64,000 nucleotides of DNA from Lysinibacillus capsici (GCF_003367505.1 NZ_PXXX01000003.1:1-64000), one strand, 5' to 3'; numbered from the stretch's first letter, positions 28,934 through 39,628 are shown. Numbers and translations are program-made. Notes: generated by a model from the letters alone, not told the origin.

Positions 28934-29533
28934 ATGACAGAAAAGAAACGATATGCAAAGATAGAGCGTACAACGAATGAAACGCAAATTTCTGTAGCAA
29001 TTGATTTAGATGGTGAAGGCAAGGCAGATATCCAAACAGGCGTGGGGTTTATGGACCATATGCTTGACTTATTTATTAAGCATGGACTATTTAATGGCAC
29101 AATACATGCAAATGGCGATACTTATATTGATGATCACCATACAACAGAGGACCTTGGTATTGTATTAGGACAGGCTGTTCGAGAAGCACTTGGTGATAAG
29201 AAAGGCATAAAACGCTATGGTAACGCCTTTGTACCGATGGATGACGCACTAGCTCAGGTAGTGGTCGATTGCTCGAATCGACCTCATCTAGAGTACCGTG
29301 TGCCAGCATTAAAAGAAAAAGTAGGAACGTTTGATACAGAATTAGTGCATGAATTTTTATGGAAATTTGCCCTTGAGGCAAGGATGAATGTTCATGTAAT
29401 TGTACCTTATGGTCAGAATACACATCACATTATTGAGGCAATTTTCAAAGCATTAGCACGTGCGATTGATGCCGCAGTGGAAATTGACCCACGTGTTAAA
29501 GGCGTACCATCGACTAAGGGGCTGTTGACGTGA
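28934..29533 (+). CDS. hisB: Imidazoleglycerol-phosphate dehydratase
   Basis: 199 residues, monofunctional dehydratase without the phosphatase domain found in enteric HisB. Manganese-binding motifs GFMDHMLDLFIKHG and DDHHTTEDLGI and the repeated pair HEFLWKFA / NTHHIIEAIFKA are all present. Start ATG after AGGAATAGGACG; an upstream in-frame ATG inside hisD has no ribosome site. It overlaps hisH by 4 nt. Confidence 0.96.
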   Translation: MTEKKRYAKIERTTNETQISVAIDLDGEGKADIQTGVGFMDHMLDLFIKHGLFNGTIHANGDTYIDDHHTTEDLGIVLGQAVREALGDKKGIKRYGNAFVPMDDALAQVVVDCSNRPHLEYRVPALKEKVGTFDTELVHEFLWKFALEARMNVHVIVPYGQNTHHIIEAIFKALARAIDAAVEIDPRVKGVPSTKGLLT

Positions 29534-30162
29534 AAATAGGTGTCATTGATTATGGAATGGGTAATTTATTTAGTGTGGAGCAGGCATTAAAAAGGCTAGG
29601 CTGTGAAGTTATTATAACTGCTGATGAGAAGGCATTAGATACAGCTGACGCACTTTTATTACCAGGGGTGGGTGCATTCCCTGATGCCAGAAAGCGTTTA
29701 GCTGAAACAAACTTAGATCAATATTTACAGAAGGCACAAAGAGAAAACCGTCCACTTTTAGGAATTTGTCTAGGTATGCAATTATTATTCGAGCAAAGTG
29801 ATGAAGTAACCCCAACAAAAGGGCTAGGGTTTTTCAAGGGGTGTATTAAACGCTTTAGTGGTAGCCAAGAGGGCCAAGCATACAGAGTACCGCATATGGG
29901 GTGGAATGAACTAATTGTGACAAATCGTCCTGCATGGTTACACAATGAAGTATCAGCGAAGCATGTCTATTTTGTTCACTCCTTTTATGCAACAGATATC
30001 GTAGAATCAGAGCTTGTTGCCTATGCTGATTACTTCGGCATTCAAGTACCTGGTATTGTGATGAATGGTTCTGTGACTGGCATGCAATTTCACCCTGAAA
30101 AATCAGGGGAATTAGGTGTTTATTTATTAGAGCAATGGTTGGAAGGTGTGAAGGCATGCTAA
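29530..30162 (+). CDS. hisH: Imidazole glycerol phosphate synthase, glutaminase subunit
   Basis: 210 residues, class I glutamine amidotransferase. The nucleophile Cys is in [10 protein letters not shown], and the His-Glu pair in QFHPEKSG. It supplies ammonia to HisF. GTG start overlapping the end of hisB. Normally hisA follows; here hisF begins inside the last codons of hisH, leaving no room for hisA. Confidence 0.96.
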   Translation: MKIGVIDYGMGNLFSVEQALKRLGCEVIITADEKALDTADALLLPGVGAFPDARKRLAETNLDQYLQKAQRENRPLLGICLGMQLLFEQSDEVTPTKGLGFFKGCIKRFSGSQEGQAYRVPHMGWNELIVTNRPAWLHNEVSAKHVYFVHSFYATDIVESELVAYADYFGIQVPGIVMNGSVTGMQFHPEKSGELGVYLLEQWLEGVKAC

Positions 30163-30917
30163 CAAAACGTATTATTCCATGTCTTGATGTGAAAGAAGGT
30201 CGTGTTGTAAAAGGTATACAATTTGTCTCTATCCGAGATGCAGGAGATCCAGTGGAGCTTGCGAAGTTCTATGATGAACAAGGAGCAGATGAGCTTGTAT
30301 TTTTAGATATTTCTGCATCACATGAAGGTCGAGAAACGATGGTAGATGTGGTTCGTCAAACAGCGGCTACGCTTGCCATACCCTTTACTGTTGGCGGAGG
30401 TATTCGTACGTTGGATGATATGAAGCGTATTTTACGAGCAGGTGCTGATAAAGTTTCAGTGAATACATCCGCGCTGGAAAGACCTGCCCTTATACAGGAA
30501 GGCTCTGATTACTTTGGCGCACAATGCATTGTTGTAGCAATCGATGCTCGCTATAGTGAGGAAGATAGCACATGGATGGTTTATACACATGGTGGTCGCA
30601 ACAAAACCCCTTGGTCAGCCATTGAGTGGGCCAAAGAGGCTGTACGCTTAGGAGCTGGTGAGATTTTATTAACAAGTATGAATCAAGATGGAGAAAAATC
30701 AGGCTTTGATTTAGCCTTAACCAAAGCAGTGCGTGAAGCTGTGACAGTCCCTGTGATTGCTAGTGGTGGAGCGGGACATGCCGAACATTTTTATGAAGTA
30801 TTAGCACAAGAGGTAGATGCAGATGCTGCACTAGCAGCCTCTATCTTCCATTATAAAGAAACAAGTGTAGCGCAAGTAAAGGAATACTTACGTGAAAAAG
30901 GAGTGGCAGTAAGATGA
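30156..30917 (+). CDS. hisF: Imidazole glycerol phosphate synthase, cyclase subunit
   Basis: 253-residue TIM barrel beginning [19 protein letters not shown]. The catalytic Asp pair is present in CLDV (near residue 11) and IDAR (near 130), and the two phosphate-binding loops in VGGGIR and ASGGAG. It is therefore HisF, not HisA. The ATG lies inside the stop region of hisH (7-nt overlap), with GGAAGGTG as ribosome site. Whether it has any HisA-like isomerase activity cannot be read from the sequence. Confidence 0.95.
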   Translation: MLTKRIIPCLDVKEGRVVKGIQFVSIRDAGDPVELAKFYDEQGADELVFLDISASHEGRETMVDVVRQTAATLAIPFTVGGGIRTLDDMKRILRAGADKVSVNTSALERPALIQEGSDYFGAQCIVVAIDARYSEEDSTWMVYTHGGRNKTPWSAIEWAKEAVRLGAGEILLTSMNQDGEKSGFDLALTKAVREAVTVPVIASGGAGHAEHFYEVLAQEVDADAALAASIFHYKETSVAQVKEYLREKGVAVR

Positions 30918-31531
30918 TAGAGAACATTCAATTTGATGAGAGAGGTCTTGTTACAGCTGTAGTACAAGATGCCAATACAAAAGAGGTATTAACAGTAGCT
31001 TATATGAATAAGGAGTCATTAGCTAAAACAATTGACTCAGGGGAAACTTGGTTTTATTCTCGTTCCCGTCAAGAGCTTTGGCATAAGGGAGCAACAAGTG
31101 GCCATACACAACAGGTGGTTTCAATCAAAGCGGATTGCGATCAAGATGCTTTAATAGTGGAGGTTCTACCGACAGGGCCAGCATGTCATAATGGGACAAT
31201 TTCTTGCTTCACTAAGGTTATTCAGCAAAAAGAGAAGGTAGGCTCTGTGGACATCGTTTCTAAACTTGCTCGTGTCATCGAAAAGCGAGAGCAGGAAATG
31301 CCAGAAGGAGCGTACACTACATATTTATTTGATAAGGGCATTGATAAAATCTGTAAAAAGGTTGGGGAAGAAGCAACAGAGGTGGTCATTGGTGCCAAAA
31401 ACCGAGATGCTGAGGAAGTAAAATGGGAGGCAGCTGATTTAATTTATCACCTACTCGTATTATTACAAGAACAAAAAGTAAGCATTTATGATGTTCTGCA
31501 TGTGTTGGAAAAACGTCACGAGGAGAAATAA
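30914..31531 (+). CDS. hisI: Bifunctional phosphoribosyl-AMP cyclohydrolase / phosphoribosyl-ATP pyrophosphatase
   Basis: 205 residues, a HisI-HisE fusion. The N-terminal ~110 residues are the cyclohydrolase ([20 protein letters not shown]; metal-site [10 protein letters not shown] and GPACHNG), the C-terminal ~90 the pyrophosphatase ([29 protein letters not shown]). It performs steps 2 and 3 of the pathway and ends the his operon, overlapping hisF by 4 nt. No strong terminator follows at once; a new promoter starts 20 nt later. Confidence 0.96.
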   Translation: MIENIQFDERGLVTAVVQDANTKEVLTVAYMNKESLAKTIDSGETWFYSRSRQELWHKGATSGHTQQVVSIKADCDQDALIVEVLPTGPACHNGTISCFTKVIQQKEKVGSVDIVSKLARVIEKREQEMPEGAYTTYLFDKGIDKICKKVGEEATEVVIGAKNRDAEEVKWEAADLIYHLLVLLQEQKVSIYDVLHVLEKRHEEK

Positions 31532-31550
31532 CAGCATATTATTGATTGTG

Positions 31551-31597
31551 TGGTATAATAGGAGTTACTGTGTAAAGGAACGTAGAATACGTTCCTT
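31551..31597 (+). promoter_or_regulatory. Extended -10 promoter and leader hairpin before yvcD
   Basis: TGGTATAAT is an extended -10 box. About 15 nt later a 10-bp stem (AAGGAACGTA / TACGTTCCTT, 3-nt loop) lies in the leader, 25 nt before the yvcD start. The hairpin has no T run, so it is more likely a leader structure than a terminator. Confidence 0.5.
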
Positions 31598-31621
31598 ATT
31601 TCTTGTTTCGGAGGAAATATA

Positions 31622-33145
31622 TTGGAAAAGAAACGTCAAAATGAGACTCAATCGAATATAGTGTCGTTCATTCCAACAGGCGACTATTATTATAAGAAAT
31701 CAATTCAAGCAATGAACAGTGGACAAATGAATAAAGCCTATAAATATTTACAGCGTGCGGTAGATTTAAGTCCCGACGATCCAATGATTATCTTGCAGTT
31801 AGCCATAGTAGAGTTAGAAGGTCAACGTTTTGAGGAAGCGTATGACCTACTTCGTCGCGCCTATCAAATTGATCCAGATAATCCAGAAATCATATTTTAC
31901 ATGGCAGAAGTATCAGGGTGTGTAGGCATCATGCATGATGCAAAACGCTTTGCAGAAGAATATTTAAAGCTAGAACCTGAGGGTGCTTATGCCGATGAAG
32001 CAGCAGAAATATTAGAGTTTGTCGCTTTTGAGCAAGATGATTTTGAAGAGCTTGAAGGCTCTGGTGAGGATTTATATCGTCAGGAGCAAGCTCGTCGTTG
32101 TATGGAAAAGGGAGATTTTCCTGAAGCTATTACTATTTTAGAAGATTTAATTGAAGATCGACCAGCATTTTGGTCAGCCTATAATAATCTAGCACTCGCT
32201 TATTTTTATGTTGGAGAAGAAGAGCAAGCAAAGGCTCTCTTGCATACAGTGCTACGTGAAAATAAGGGCAATCTACATGCATTATGCAATTTAACGGTAA
32301 TTGCGTATTATGAAAAAAATGAAGATGATTTACAAGAACTGTTAAATGTTCTTGTTAAAATTCAACCCTATACTTGGGAGCATCGTTATAAACTTGGTGC
32401 TACCTTAGCCTTAATCAGCCAATATGAATTAGCCTATAAATGGTTGCGCAGCATGCAAAAGAGAGGCTATGTAGGAGATGCAGGATTTTACTTTTGGCTG
32501 TCACATGCTGCTTATTTCTCAGGACATGAGGAGATTTCGAAAAGTGCGTGGGATCAGCTTCTAGAGCTAGACCCAGACAAAGAGGGCTTCGAACCTTGGC
32601 GCCAACAAGAAAATGAATTTGGACTTGATGCATTGGAGCATGATCGTGATTTTATCGTTGAAAAATTAGAGAGCACTTATACGAGTGAGCGCATTTTTGG
32701 TTTATTTTTACTGAAAGGTACAGCGCATAAGCAAGAAATTATCGCCCATCCGAAATGGATTAATATTGAACAATTAGGTTCTTTTGAAAAATTGTTTTTA
32801 GCTTATGCACTTGGACATGAATTTGATAAGAAAAATAAAGTAGAAGCAAGCTTTTTACGATCAGTACAGGTCTCAGAAATTTTATTAGAACAATATGGAA
32901 AGCTATCATCATTAATTGTACCGCTGTTTCAAATGTGGTTTGTGCTATGTGAACAAGCTTTAATAGAAAATTATCGTTTTACAAATCCAACAGCAATTGC
33001 AGGAGCAAATGATTATTTATTCAGATCTTCACAAATGCTTAAAGTGACAAAAAAGGAAATTGCGCAGCAATATGGAGTTTCTGTATCTACTTTATCAAAG
33101 TATATTGACGAAATCTTAACGTTTTTGCCAAACAGTCATGATTAA
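31622..33145 (+). CDS. yvcD: TPR-repeat protein (YvcD-like)
   Basis: 507 residues. The first ~330 carry tandem TPR units (YKYLQRAVDLSPDDP, LLRRAYQIDPDNPEIIF, AYNNLALAYFYVGE), a protein-interaction scaffold. The last ~35 residues contain a helix-turn-helix-like segment (TKKEIAQQYGVSVSTLSKYIDE), so a role in nucleic-acid binding or transcription is possible. No signal peptide. TTG start, 7 nt after GGAGG. It sits between hisI and trxB as B. subtilis yvcD does. Function unknown. Confidence 0.85.
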   Translation: MEKKRQNETQSNIVSFIPTGDYYYKKSIQAMNSGQMNKAYKYLQRAVDLSPDDPMIILQLAIVELEGQRFEEAYDLLRRAYQIDPDNPEIIFYMAEVSGCVGIMHDAKRFAEEYLKLEPEGAYADEAAEILEFVAFEQDDFEELEGSGEDLYRQEQARRCMEKGDFPEAITILEDLIEDRPAFWSAYNNLALAYFYVGEEEQAKALLHTVLRENKGNLHALCNLTVIAYYEKNEDDLQELLNVLVKIQPYTWEHRYKLGATLALISQYELAYKWLRSMQKRGYVGDAGFYFWLSHAAYFSGHEEISKSAWDQLLELDPDKEGFEPWRQQENEFGLDALEHDRDFIVEKLESTYTSERIFGLFLLKGTAHKQEIIAHPKWINIEQLGSFEKLFLAYALGHEFDKKNKVEASFLRSVQVSEILLEQYGKLSSLIVPLFQMWFVLCEQALIENYRFTNPTAIAGANDYLFRSSQMLKVTKKEIAQQYGVSVSTLSKYIDEILTFLPNSHD

Positions 33146-33295
33146 TGTGTGAGCAACATAGTTGAATAACTTTATACTTTCACATACGATGAACATACTA
33201 ACGCTATCACCAATTTTTCCTTAGCGTCATTGATCTTCTTCTATAGATGACGTTATATGTATTGGTTGAATGAAGATAAAAAGTATTCTGTTTAG

Positions 33296-34252
<957 letters not shown>

Positions 34253-34373
34253 TAGGGCTATTTTAAGGAAAAAAATACAATTTTAATGTGGTTTTAATAT
34301 TGCTGTAACTTGAATGACATATAAAAGGTGTATGATTAAAAATGTAATTAGCAATCCCCCTTTTATTTTGTTT

Positions 34374-34420
34374 AGTAGGTTGTTTCCGCCTCCAATAGGT
34401 GGGAGCAACCTACTTTTTTA
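34374..34420 (+). terminator. Strong terminator in the trxB-yvcI gap
   Basis: AGTAGGTTG / CAACCTACT stem with an inner CCGCCT/AGGTGG pair, followed by T6. It is unusually far (120 nt) from the trxB stop, so it could also end a small transcript starting in the gap. The remaining gap up to 34600 shows nothing else. Confidence 0.8.
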
Positions 34421-34600
34421 TGTGTAAAAAATCAAATAATAATATCACGATAAACGTAAATTTCGCCCAAGATGAAATGGTTATCTTTGAATAGAACTAA
34501 ATTGTTAATTGTCTACGTACAAGAGTTGTAAATGAGGACAAAACTTACAAGGTCTTGTTATAATGAAGAGTAGAATGCAAAAGTGATTAGAGGTGTGCCT

Positions 34601-35068
34601 ATGCAAAGAATTGCAAATTTAATTGCCGTAAAAGACGGTAAAGTATTATTACTTCAGAAACCAAGACGAGGCTGGTATGTAGCTCCAGGAGGGAAAATGG
34701 AGAGTGGCGAGTCAATCTTCGAGGCTGCTATTCGAGAGTTTCAAGAAGAGACAAACGTCATACCTTTACATGTTCATTTAAAGGGTGTTTATACGATGAT
34801 CATTAAAGAAAACAATGACGTAGTGGATGAATGGATGCTCTATACATTTGTTGCAAAGGATGTAGATGGAGTACCATTCGAAGAAACAAGAGAAGGCAAA
34901 CTTGCATGGCACCCAGTAGAGGATTTAGCACATTTGCCAATGGCTGAAGGAGATCGAACTAATTTACAATTTGCTGTTTCGCAATCAGGCATTCAGTATG
35001 GCACGTTTGACTATACAACGAATTTTGAATTACTTCATCAGAAAATACAAATTTCAAAAGAACAATAA
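34601..35068 (+). CDS. yvcI: Nudix hydrolase (YvcI-like)
   Basis: 155 residues with a complete Nudix box GKMESGESIFEAAIREFQEE-T (about 30-52). The family hydrolyses nucleoside diphosphate derivatives; the substrate is not clear. Start at the ATG 6 nt after AGAGGTG (MQRIANLIAV), which matches family N-termini better than the in-frame GTG 18 nt upstream. First gene of the conserved yvcI-rapZ-yvcK-whiA-crh cluster. Confidence 0.9.
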   Translation: MQRIANLIAVKDGKVLLLQKPRRGWYVAPGGKMESGESIFEAAIREFQEETNVIPLHVHLKGVYTMIIKENNDVVDEWMLYTFVAKDVDGVPFEETREGKLAWHPVEDLAHLPMAEGDRTNLQFAVSQSGIQYGTFDYTTNFELLHQKIQISKEQ

Positions 35069-35077
35069 AGGAGTTGC

Positions 35078-35971
35078 ATGACAGTGGTGGTTGAAGGCCA
35101 ACAAAGTACACATGAATTGGTTATTATTACAGGAATGTCTGGGGCTGGGAAAACAGTAGCTATTCAAAGCTTTGAGGATTTAGGGTATTACTGTATTGAT
35201 AATTTACCACCTGCGTTACTTACAACTTTTTTAACCTTATTAAGAGATTCTGGTAAAAACAGTACCCGAATTGCAGCAGTAATGGATATGCGCGGAGGCG
35301 ACTTTTTTGATGCTCTAATTGGCGCATTAGACCATATACTAAAAGAAGGCGATATTGTTGCTCGTATTTTATTTTTAGATGCAGATGATGCCACATTAGT
35401 CAGACGGTATAAAGAAACGAGACGTGCACATCCATTAGCAGTGAATGGTTTACCTCTAGATGGAATTAAACAGGAACGAGTACTTTTATCTGAAGTAAAG
35501 GGTCGTGCCAATTTTGTTTATAACACATCTAACATGAAACCAAAGCAATTACGTGAAAAAATCGTAAAAGAATTTGCAAGTGAGGCAGATACTATTTTTA
35601 CCGTTAACATTATGTCCTTTGGCTTTAAACATGGTATGCCGATTGATGCGGACTTAGTGTTTGATGTTCGTTTTCTTAAAAACCCATACTATGTGGAGGA
35701 GCTACGTCCAAAAACGGGTCTTCAAACAGAGGTATCTTCTTATGTGTTAGCGTTGGAAGATACGCAAATCCTTATACAAAAACTGACGGATTTATTAGAC
35801 TTTATGATTCCTCTCTATCGACAAGAAGGTAAATCACAGCTTGTTATTGCTTTTGGTTGTACTGGGGGCCAGCATCGCTCCGTGACATTAGCAGAATTTT
35901 TTGGTGCATATTTTGCGGGCAAGGAAAATACGGTTATTACGCATCGTGATATTAATCGTAGAAAGGAATGA
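35078..35971 (+). CDS. rapZ: RNase adapter / nucleotide-binding protein RapZ
   Basis: 297 residues. Walker A GMSGAGKT near residue 19, [22 protein letters not shown] and the C-terminal [10 protein letters not shown] are family hallmarks. The E. coli homologue senses glucosamine-6-phosphate and guides RNase E; the Bacillus homologue YvcJ binds nucleotides and affects competence. Because Bacillus lacks that E. coli sRNA pathway, the role here remains open. Start ATG after AAAGGAG; 9 nt after yvcI and 4 nt before yvcK. Confidence 0.94.
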   Translation: MTVVVEGQQSTHELVIITGMSGAGKTVAIQSFEDLGYYCIDNLPPALLTTFLTLLRDSGKNSTRIAAVMDMRGGDFFDALIGALDHILKEGDIVARILFLDADDATLVRRYKETRRAHPLAVNGLPLDGIKQERVLLSEVKGRANFVYNTSNMKPKQLREKIVKEFASEADTIFTVNIMSFGFKHGMPIDADLVFDVRFLKNPYYVEELRPKTGLQTEVSSYVLALEDTQILIQKLTDLLDFMIPLYRQEGKSQLVIAFGCTGGQHRSVTLAEFFGAYFAGKENTVITHRDINRRKE

Positions 35972-35975
35972 GTGA

Positions 35976-36971
35976 ATGGGGAAAAAGCAAACAAAGCTTG
36001 TGGTAATTGGTGGTGGCACAGGGCTCTCCACGTTACTTCGCGGTCTGAAGCATCACCCATTTGATATTACTGCTATTGTAACAGTAGCAGATGATGGTGG
36101 ATCTTCAGGTCGTTTACGTGATGATTACGATATCCCACCGCCTGGCGATGTACGTAATGTGATTGCAGCATTATCAGATATTGAGCCCCTTGTAGAGCAA
36201 ATGTTTCAATACCGTTTTTCGGCATCTGAAGACTTACGAGGTCACTCCTTAGGGAATTTAATGCTTACAGCCCTTACTGATATTACTGGTGATTTCAATC
36301 ATGCTATCAGTGAGATGGGAAAGGTTTTAAAAGTTCATGGTCGAGTTATTCCAGCAGCTAATAAAAAAATCACCTTACATGCTGTGCTTGAGGACGGTTC
36401 AATTATCGAGGGAGAATCAAAAATCCCGACAGCGACGAAACGCATTAATCGCGTTTTTTTAGTACCTGAAAATGTGCAACCGTTGCCAGAAGCTATTCGT
36501 GCAATACTTCGTGCAGACTATATTTTAATAGGACCAGGAAGCTTATATACAAGTATTATTCCGAATTTGCTTGTTAAGGAAATAGGTGAAGCAGTTGTTA
36601 AGGCTAAAGGAAGAAAAATATATGTTTGTAATTTAATGACACAAAAGGGTGAAACCATTTCCTATACAGCAGGCGATCATGTAACAGCCATACATAAGCA
36701 TGTTGGCCATGATTTTATCGATTCCATTTTAGTAAATGATGAAGAACTCCCTAACCCTGTAAAAGAACTGTATAAAGAAGAAAGAGCGGAACCAGTAACA
36801 TTTGACGTAGCAAAGCTTGAAAGTATGGGTTTAGAAGTTATCAAACGAGACATTGCTACAATTCGACCAGATGGAACGGTTCGACATAATGCTACAAATG
36901 TTGCAGAATGGCTGGTAGATTATGCTGATATTTACCATCAAAAAGTAAGAGGACCAATAATAGAAACATAA
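35976..36971 (+). CDS. yvcK: Gluconeogenesis factor YvcK/MgfK
   Basis: 331 residues, CofD-like fold, with VVIGGGTGLSTLLRGLK at the N-terminus, TVADDGGSSGRLRDDYDIPPPGDVRN-type nucleotide-sugar site and LIGPGSLYTSIIPNLLV near residue 190. YvcK binds UDP-GlcNAc and is needed for growth and cell-wall synthesis on gluconeogenic carbon sources. Ribosome site AAAGGAATGAG. Its place between rapZ and whiA is conserved across Firmicutes. Confidence 0.95.
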   Translation: MGKKQTKLVVIGGGTGLSTLLRGLKHHPFDITAIVTVADDGGSSGRLRDDYDIPPPGDVRNVIAALSDIEPLVEQMFQYRFSASEDLRGHSLGNLMLTALTDITGDFNHAISEMGKVLKVHGRVIPAANKKITLHAVLEDGSIIEGESKIPTATKRINRVFLVPENVQPLPEAIRAILRADYILIGPGSLYTSIIPNLLVKEIGEAVVKAKGRKIYVCNLMTQKGETISYTAGDHVTAIHKHVGHDFIDSILVNDEELPNPVKELYKEERAEPVTFDVAKLESMGLEVIKRDIATIRPDGTVRHNATNVAEWLVDYADIYHQKVRGPIIET

Positions 36972-37036
36972 TGGCTTTATTGTATATGGTAAGATGAACA
37001 TATACATAGAAATCATGATTGAAAGGGGGGCGTGAT

Positions 37037-37984
37037 ATGTCTTTTGCTTCTGAAACAAAAAAAGAATTGACACAAATAGAAGCGGACAATCATTGTATGA
37101 AAGCAGAAGTTTCTGCCCTAATTCGTATGAATGGTTCATTATCCTTTGCAAATAAACAACTAAGCTTAGACGTGCAAACCGAAAACGCTGCAATTGCCAG
37201 AAGACTATATACGATTATGAAAAAATTGTATCCGTACAATGTTGAATTACTTGTTCGTAAGAAAATGCGATTGAAAAAAAATAATGTGTATATATGCCGT
37301 GTAAGAGAAGGAGCGCGTGAGCTATTAATTGATTTAGAAATCATCTCAGACGACTTTCAATTTAACCATACTATCTCAAGAAAGCTCATTCAAAAGAGCG
37401 GCCAAAAAAGAGCTTATTTAAGAGGAGCCTTTTTAGCAGGAGGTTCCGTCAATAATCCAGAAACATCGGCTTATCATTTAGAGGTTTATTCTTTATATAA
37501 AGAACATGGTGAGGCATTAATGGATTTGATGAATGAATTTGAACTCAATGCCAAAACAATTGAACGTAAAAAAGGCTTTGTAACTTACTTAAAAGAAGCA
37601 GAAAAAATTTCAGATTTCCTTAATATTGTTGGAGCGCATCAGGCTATGATGAAATTTGAAGATGTTCGGATTTTGCGAGATATGCGTAATAGTGTCAACC
37701 GTATTGTGAACTGTGAAACTGCCAATTTAAATAAAACCATTGGAGCAGCATTACGGCAGGTTGAGAATATTCGATTTATTGAAAATTCAATTGGTCTTGA
37801 TCAACTACCGGAGAAGCTTCGTGAAATAGCACGTCTCCGTGTTGAATACCAAGATGTGACATTAAAAGAGCTTGGTGAAATGGTATCTAGTGGAACGGTT
37901 AGTAAATCAGGTGTTAACCATCGATTGAGAAAAATTGATGAGATTGCGGATGCATTAAGGCGTGGTGAAAAAATAGGTGGTTAA
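37037..37984 (+). CDS. whiA: WhiA sporulation/cell-division DNA-binding protein
   Basis: 315 residues. The N-terminal part is a LAGLIDADG-like domain ([23 protein letters not shown]), and the C-terminal ~90 residues are a helix-turn-helix ([35 protein letters not shown]). In B. subtilis WhiA is nucleoid-associated and influences FtsZ assembly. The start chosen ([11 protein letters not shown]) follows GGGGGGCGTGAT; an in-frame upstream ATG at 37019 precedes that site. Followed 112 nt later by crh. Confidence 0.95.
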   Translation: MSFASETKKELTQIEADNHCMKAEVSALIRMNGSLSFANKQLSLDVQTENAAIARRLYTIMKKLYPYNVELLVRKKMRLKKNNVYICRVREGARELLIDLEIISDDFQFNHTISRKLIQKSGQKRAYLRGAFLAGGSVNNPETSAYHLEVYSLYKEHGEALMDLMNEFELNAKTIERKKGFVTYLKEAEKISDFLNIVGAHQAMMKFEDVRILRDMRNSVNRIVNCETANLNKTIGAALRQVENIRFIENSIGLDQLPEKLREIARLRVEYQDVTLKELGEMVSSGTVSKSGVNHRLRKIDEIADALRRGEKIGG

Positions 37985-38096
37985 GTTATCATACTTCTCA
38001 GGTATGAATGTCATGCTAATCGCTTATTGTTCTTTTGCCAGTAAGTAAGGTAAGATAAAACTAATAGACGAACGGTAGTGAAGGGGAGTTTTGAGA

Positions 38097-38354
38097 ATGA
38101 TTGAGAGAAGAGTCCAGGTTAAATTAAAATTAGGACTACAAGCTAGACAAGCAGCACTATTTGTGCAAGAAGCAAATCGTTTTAGTGCTGATATCTTTCT
38201 AGAAAAAGATGAGAAAAAAGTAAATGCCAAATCCATTATGGGTGTTATGAGCTTAGCAGTTGCTAAAGGTACCGAAGTGACTTTAAGCAGTGAAGGTAAC
38301 GATGCTGAGCAAGCGGTTACAGCATTGGCAACAATTATTGAAAATGAAGATTAA
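38097..38354 (+). CDS. crh: Catabolite repression HPr-like protein Crh
   Basis: 85-residue HPr homologue. Gln replaces the active His at position 15 (GLQARQ), so it cannot carry phosphate in the PTS, while Ser46 (NAKSIMGV) is kept as target of HprK. Phosphorylated Crh is a co-factor of CcpA. The ATG after GAAGGGGAG makes the numbering agree exactly with Q15 and S46; an in-frame TTG two codons earlier is rejected. It ends the yvcI-crh cluster and converges on clpP across a shared terminator. Confidence 0.96.
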   Translation: MIERRVQVKLKLGLQARQAALFVQEANRFSADIFLEKDEKKVNAKSIMGVMSLAVAKGTEVTLSSEGNDAEQAVTALATIIENED

Positions 38355-38371
38355 CATTCATTAAATACAAA

Positions 38372-38406
38372 AGGCATCACAGAGCAATTCTGTGATGCCT
38401 TCTATT
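38372..38406. terminator. Bidirectional terminator between crh and clpP
   Basis: 13-bp perfect stem AAGGCATCACAGA / TCTGTGATGCCTT, 5-nt loop, with A-rich and T-rich flanks on the two sides. Confidence 0.9.
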
Positions 38407-38408
38407 TT

Positions 38409-38999
38409 TTATTTATTATCGCTACGGTGCATAATATGATCGATTAAACCGTATTCTTTTGCACGTTCAGCAGTCATGAAGTTATCACGATCTGTGTCTC
38501 TTGCAATGACTTCAAGTGGTTGACCAGTGCGTTCAGATAAAATGCCATTTAATTTCTCACGTAAGAATAGAATACGTTTAGCAGCAATTTCAATTTCTGT
38601 CGCTTGACCTTGTGCACCACCTAGTGGTTGGTGAATCATGACTTCAGCATTTGGTAAGGCAAAACGTTTACCGGGTTCTCCAGCTGCAAGTAGGAAAGCA
38701 CCCATTGATGCAGCCATACCAATACAAATTGTTTGTACCTGTGGTTTAATGATTTGCATTGTGTCATAGATAGCCATACCAGCCGTAATGGATCCGCCAG
38801 GTGAGTTAATATAAAGAGAGATATCTTTATCTGGATCTTCTGCTTGTAGGAAAAGAAGCTGAGCGACAATGGAGTTAGCAACATTGTCATCAATAGCACT
38901 TCCTAAAAGGATAATACGGTCTTTAAGTAGACGTGAATAAATGTCATATGCACGCTCACCACGACTAGTTTGTTCAATAACTGTAGGAATTAAATTCAT
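38409..38999 (-). CDS. clpP: ATP-dependent Clp protease proteolytic subunit
   Basis: 196 residues with the catalytic triad Ser98 (GMAASMGAF), His123 (MIHQPLGG) and Asp172 (TDRDNFM) at the standard numbers. It forms the tetradecameric barrel that degrades proteins unfolded by ClpC, ClpX or ClpE. Ribosome site AAGGAGGATTTAAC on the minus strand. The promoter region carries a CtsR-like heptad pair, so heat- and stress-induced derepression is likely. Single gene, convergent with crh. Confidence 0.97.
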   Translation of the reverse strand: MNLIPTVIEQTSRGERAYDIYSRLLKDRIILLGSAIDDNVANSIVAQLLFLQAEDPDKDISLYINSPGGSITAGMAIYDTMQIIKPQVQTICIGMAASMGAFLLAAGEPGKRFALPNAEVMIHQPLGGAQGQATEIEIAAKRILFLREKLNGILSERTGQPLEVIARDTDRDNFMTAERAKEYGLIDHIMHRSDNK

Positions 39000-39073
39000 G
39001 TTAAATCCTCCTTAAAAAGCTAAATTCGAATACCTTTGCTGAAAATTTTCCTTTGTATTTCAGCTGTATCCTT

Positions 39074-39104
39074 ATCATACACATTATAGTCAGGGAAGGT
39101 CAAA
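39074..39104 (-). promoter_or_regulatory. clpP promoter with CtsR-like operator
   Basis: On the minus strand TTGACC and TATGAT are spaced 18 nt. On the plus strand AGTCAGG-GAA-GGTCAAA (39088-39104) fits the CtsR pattern RGTCAAA-NAN-RGTCAAA except at two bases of the first heptad, and it covers the -35 box. Confidence 0.6.
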
Positions 39105-39159
39105 TATTAACCCTGCTAAAGTGAAATTAAAAAAAATAAATTGTTTTTGCATTCTATGG

Positions 39160-39188
39160 TTGAATTATATAGGATAGGCTTGTATAAT
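39160..39188 (+). promoter_or_regulatory. Promoter upstream of tRNA-Arg
   Basis: TTGAAT and perfect TATAAT, 17-nt spacing, about 120 nt before the tRNA gene. No other gene lies between, so it most likely drives the tRNA. The rest of the clpP-tRNA gap shows only a T9 run just before the tRNA. Confidence 0.65.
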
Positions 39189-39308
39189 GATTAAGGTTAT
39201 AAGGTTTAAAGTACAGGACACTATTTTGCAGGTATGCTTCAAAAATGAGGGTTATCTACATCATGCTTTTCGTAAGCCTAGAGTGAGTACTTTTTTTTTG
39301 TGTCTTTT

Positions 39309-39383
39309 GCCCTCGTGGTGTAATGGATAACACGTAAGATTCCGGTTCTTGCACTGGGGGTTCGATTCCCTCCGAGGGCGCCA
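39309..39383 (+). tRNA. tRNA-Arg (anticodon CCG)
   Basis: 75-nt cloverleaf with encoded CCA. Acceptor stem GCCCTCG / CGAGGGC with discriminator G, D stem GTGT/ACAC around AATGGATA, anticodon loop TTCCGGT giving CCG (reads CGG), and T loop TTCGATT. A single tRNA-Arg near clpP also occurs in B. subtilis (trnQ). Confidence 0.95.
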
Positions 39384-39416
39384 TTTTACTGATCAATTGA
39401 TATACTGTTATAGCTC

Positions 39417-39514
39417 ATCTCCTAATAAGTAGTTTAGCAGCCTGCTTACTGGAGATCGAGAGGAAGAATAAAGGGAATACTGTCCTAGTTGGCATTATTC
39501 CCCTATTTATTCCT
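39417..39514 (+). other. Two structured hairpins downstream of tRNA-Arg
   Basis: Hairpin 1: ATCTCC / GGAGAT closing an inner AAGTAG/CTGCTT pair. Hairpin 2 (39466-39512): GAATAAA + GGGAATA pair with TATTCCC + TTTATTC across a 3-nt bulge. They are followed 80 nt later by a terminator. No convincing coding sequence; could be a small RNA, a long tRNA trailer or remnant DNA. Confidence 0.4.
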
Positions 39515-39590
39515 TTCAAACCTTCAAAAAAGCAACAACTCCAAATTATTTTTTAGTGAACATACTGTACGTGAGACTAGTAATAGTCGA

Positions 39591-39628
39591 AAAAAAAGAA
39601 TCCTATCTGAGGGGATTCTTTTTTTTTG
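39591..39628 (+). terminator. Terminator of the tRNA-Arg transcript
   Basis: AAAAAAAGAATCC / GGATTCTTTTTTT with a 9-nt loop and further T residues; it ends transcription ~210 nt after the tRNA. Confidence 0.85.

Noticed and set aside
39309..39628. Prophage or island attachment at tRNA-Arg
   Set aside because: No integrase, no duplicated tRNA 3' end and no foreign genes nearby; only the hairpins keep the idea open.
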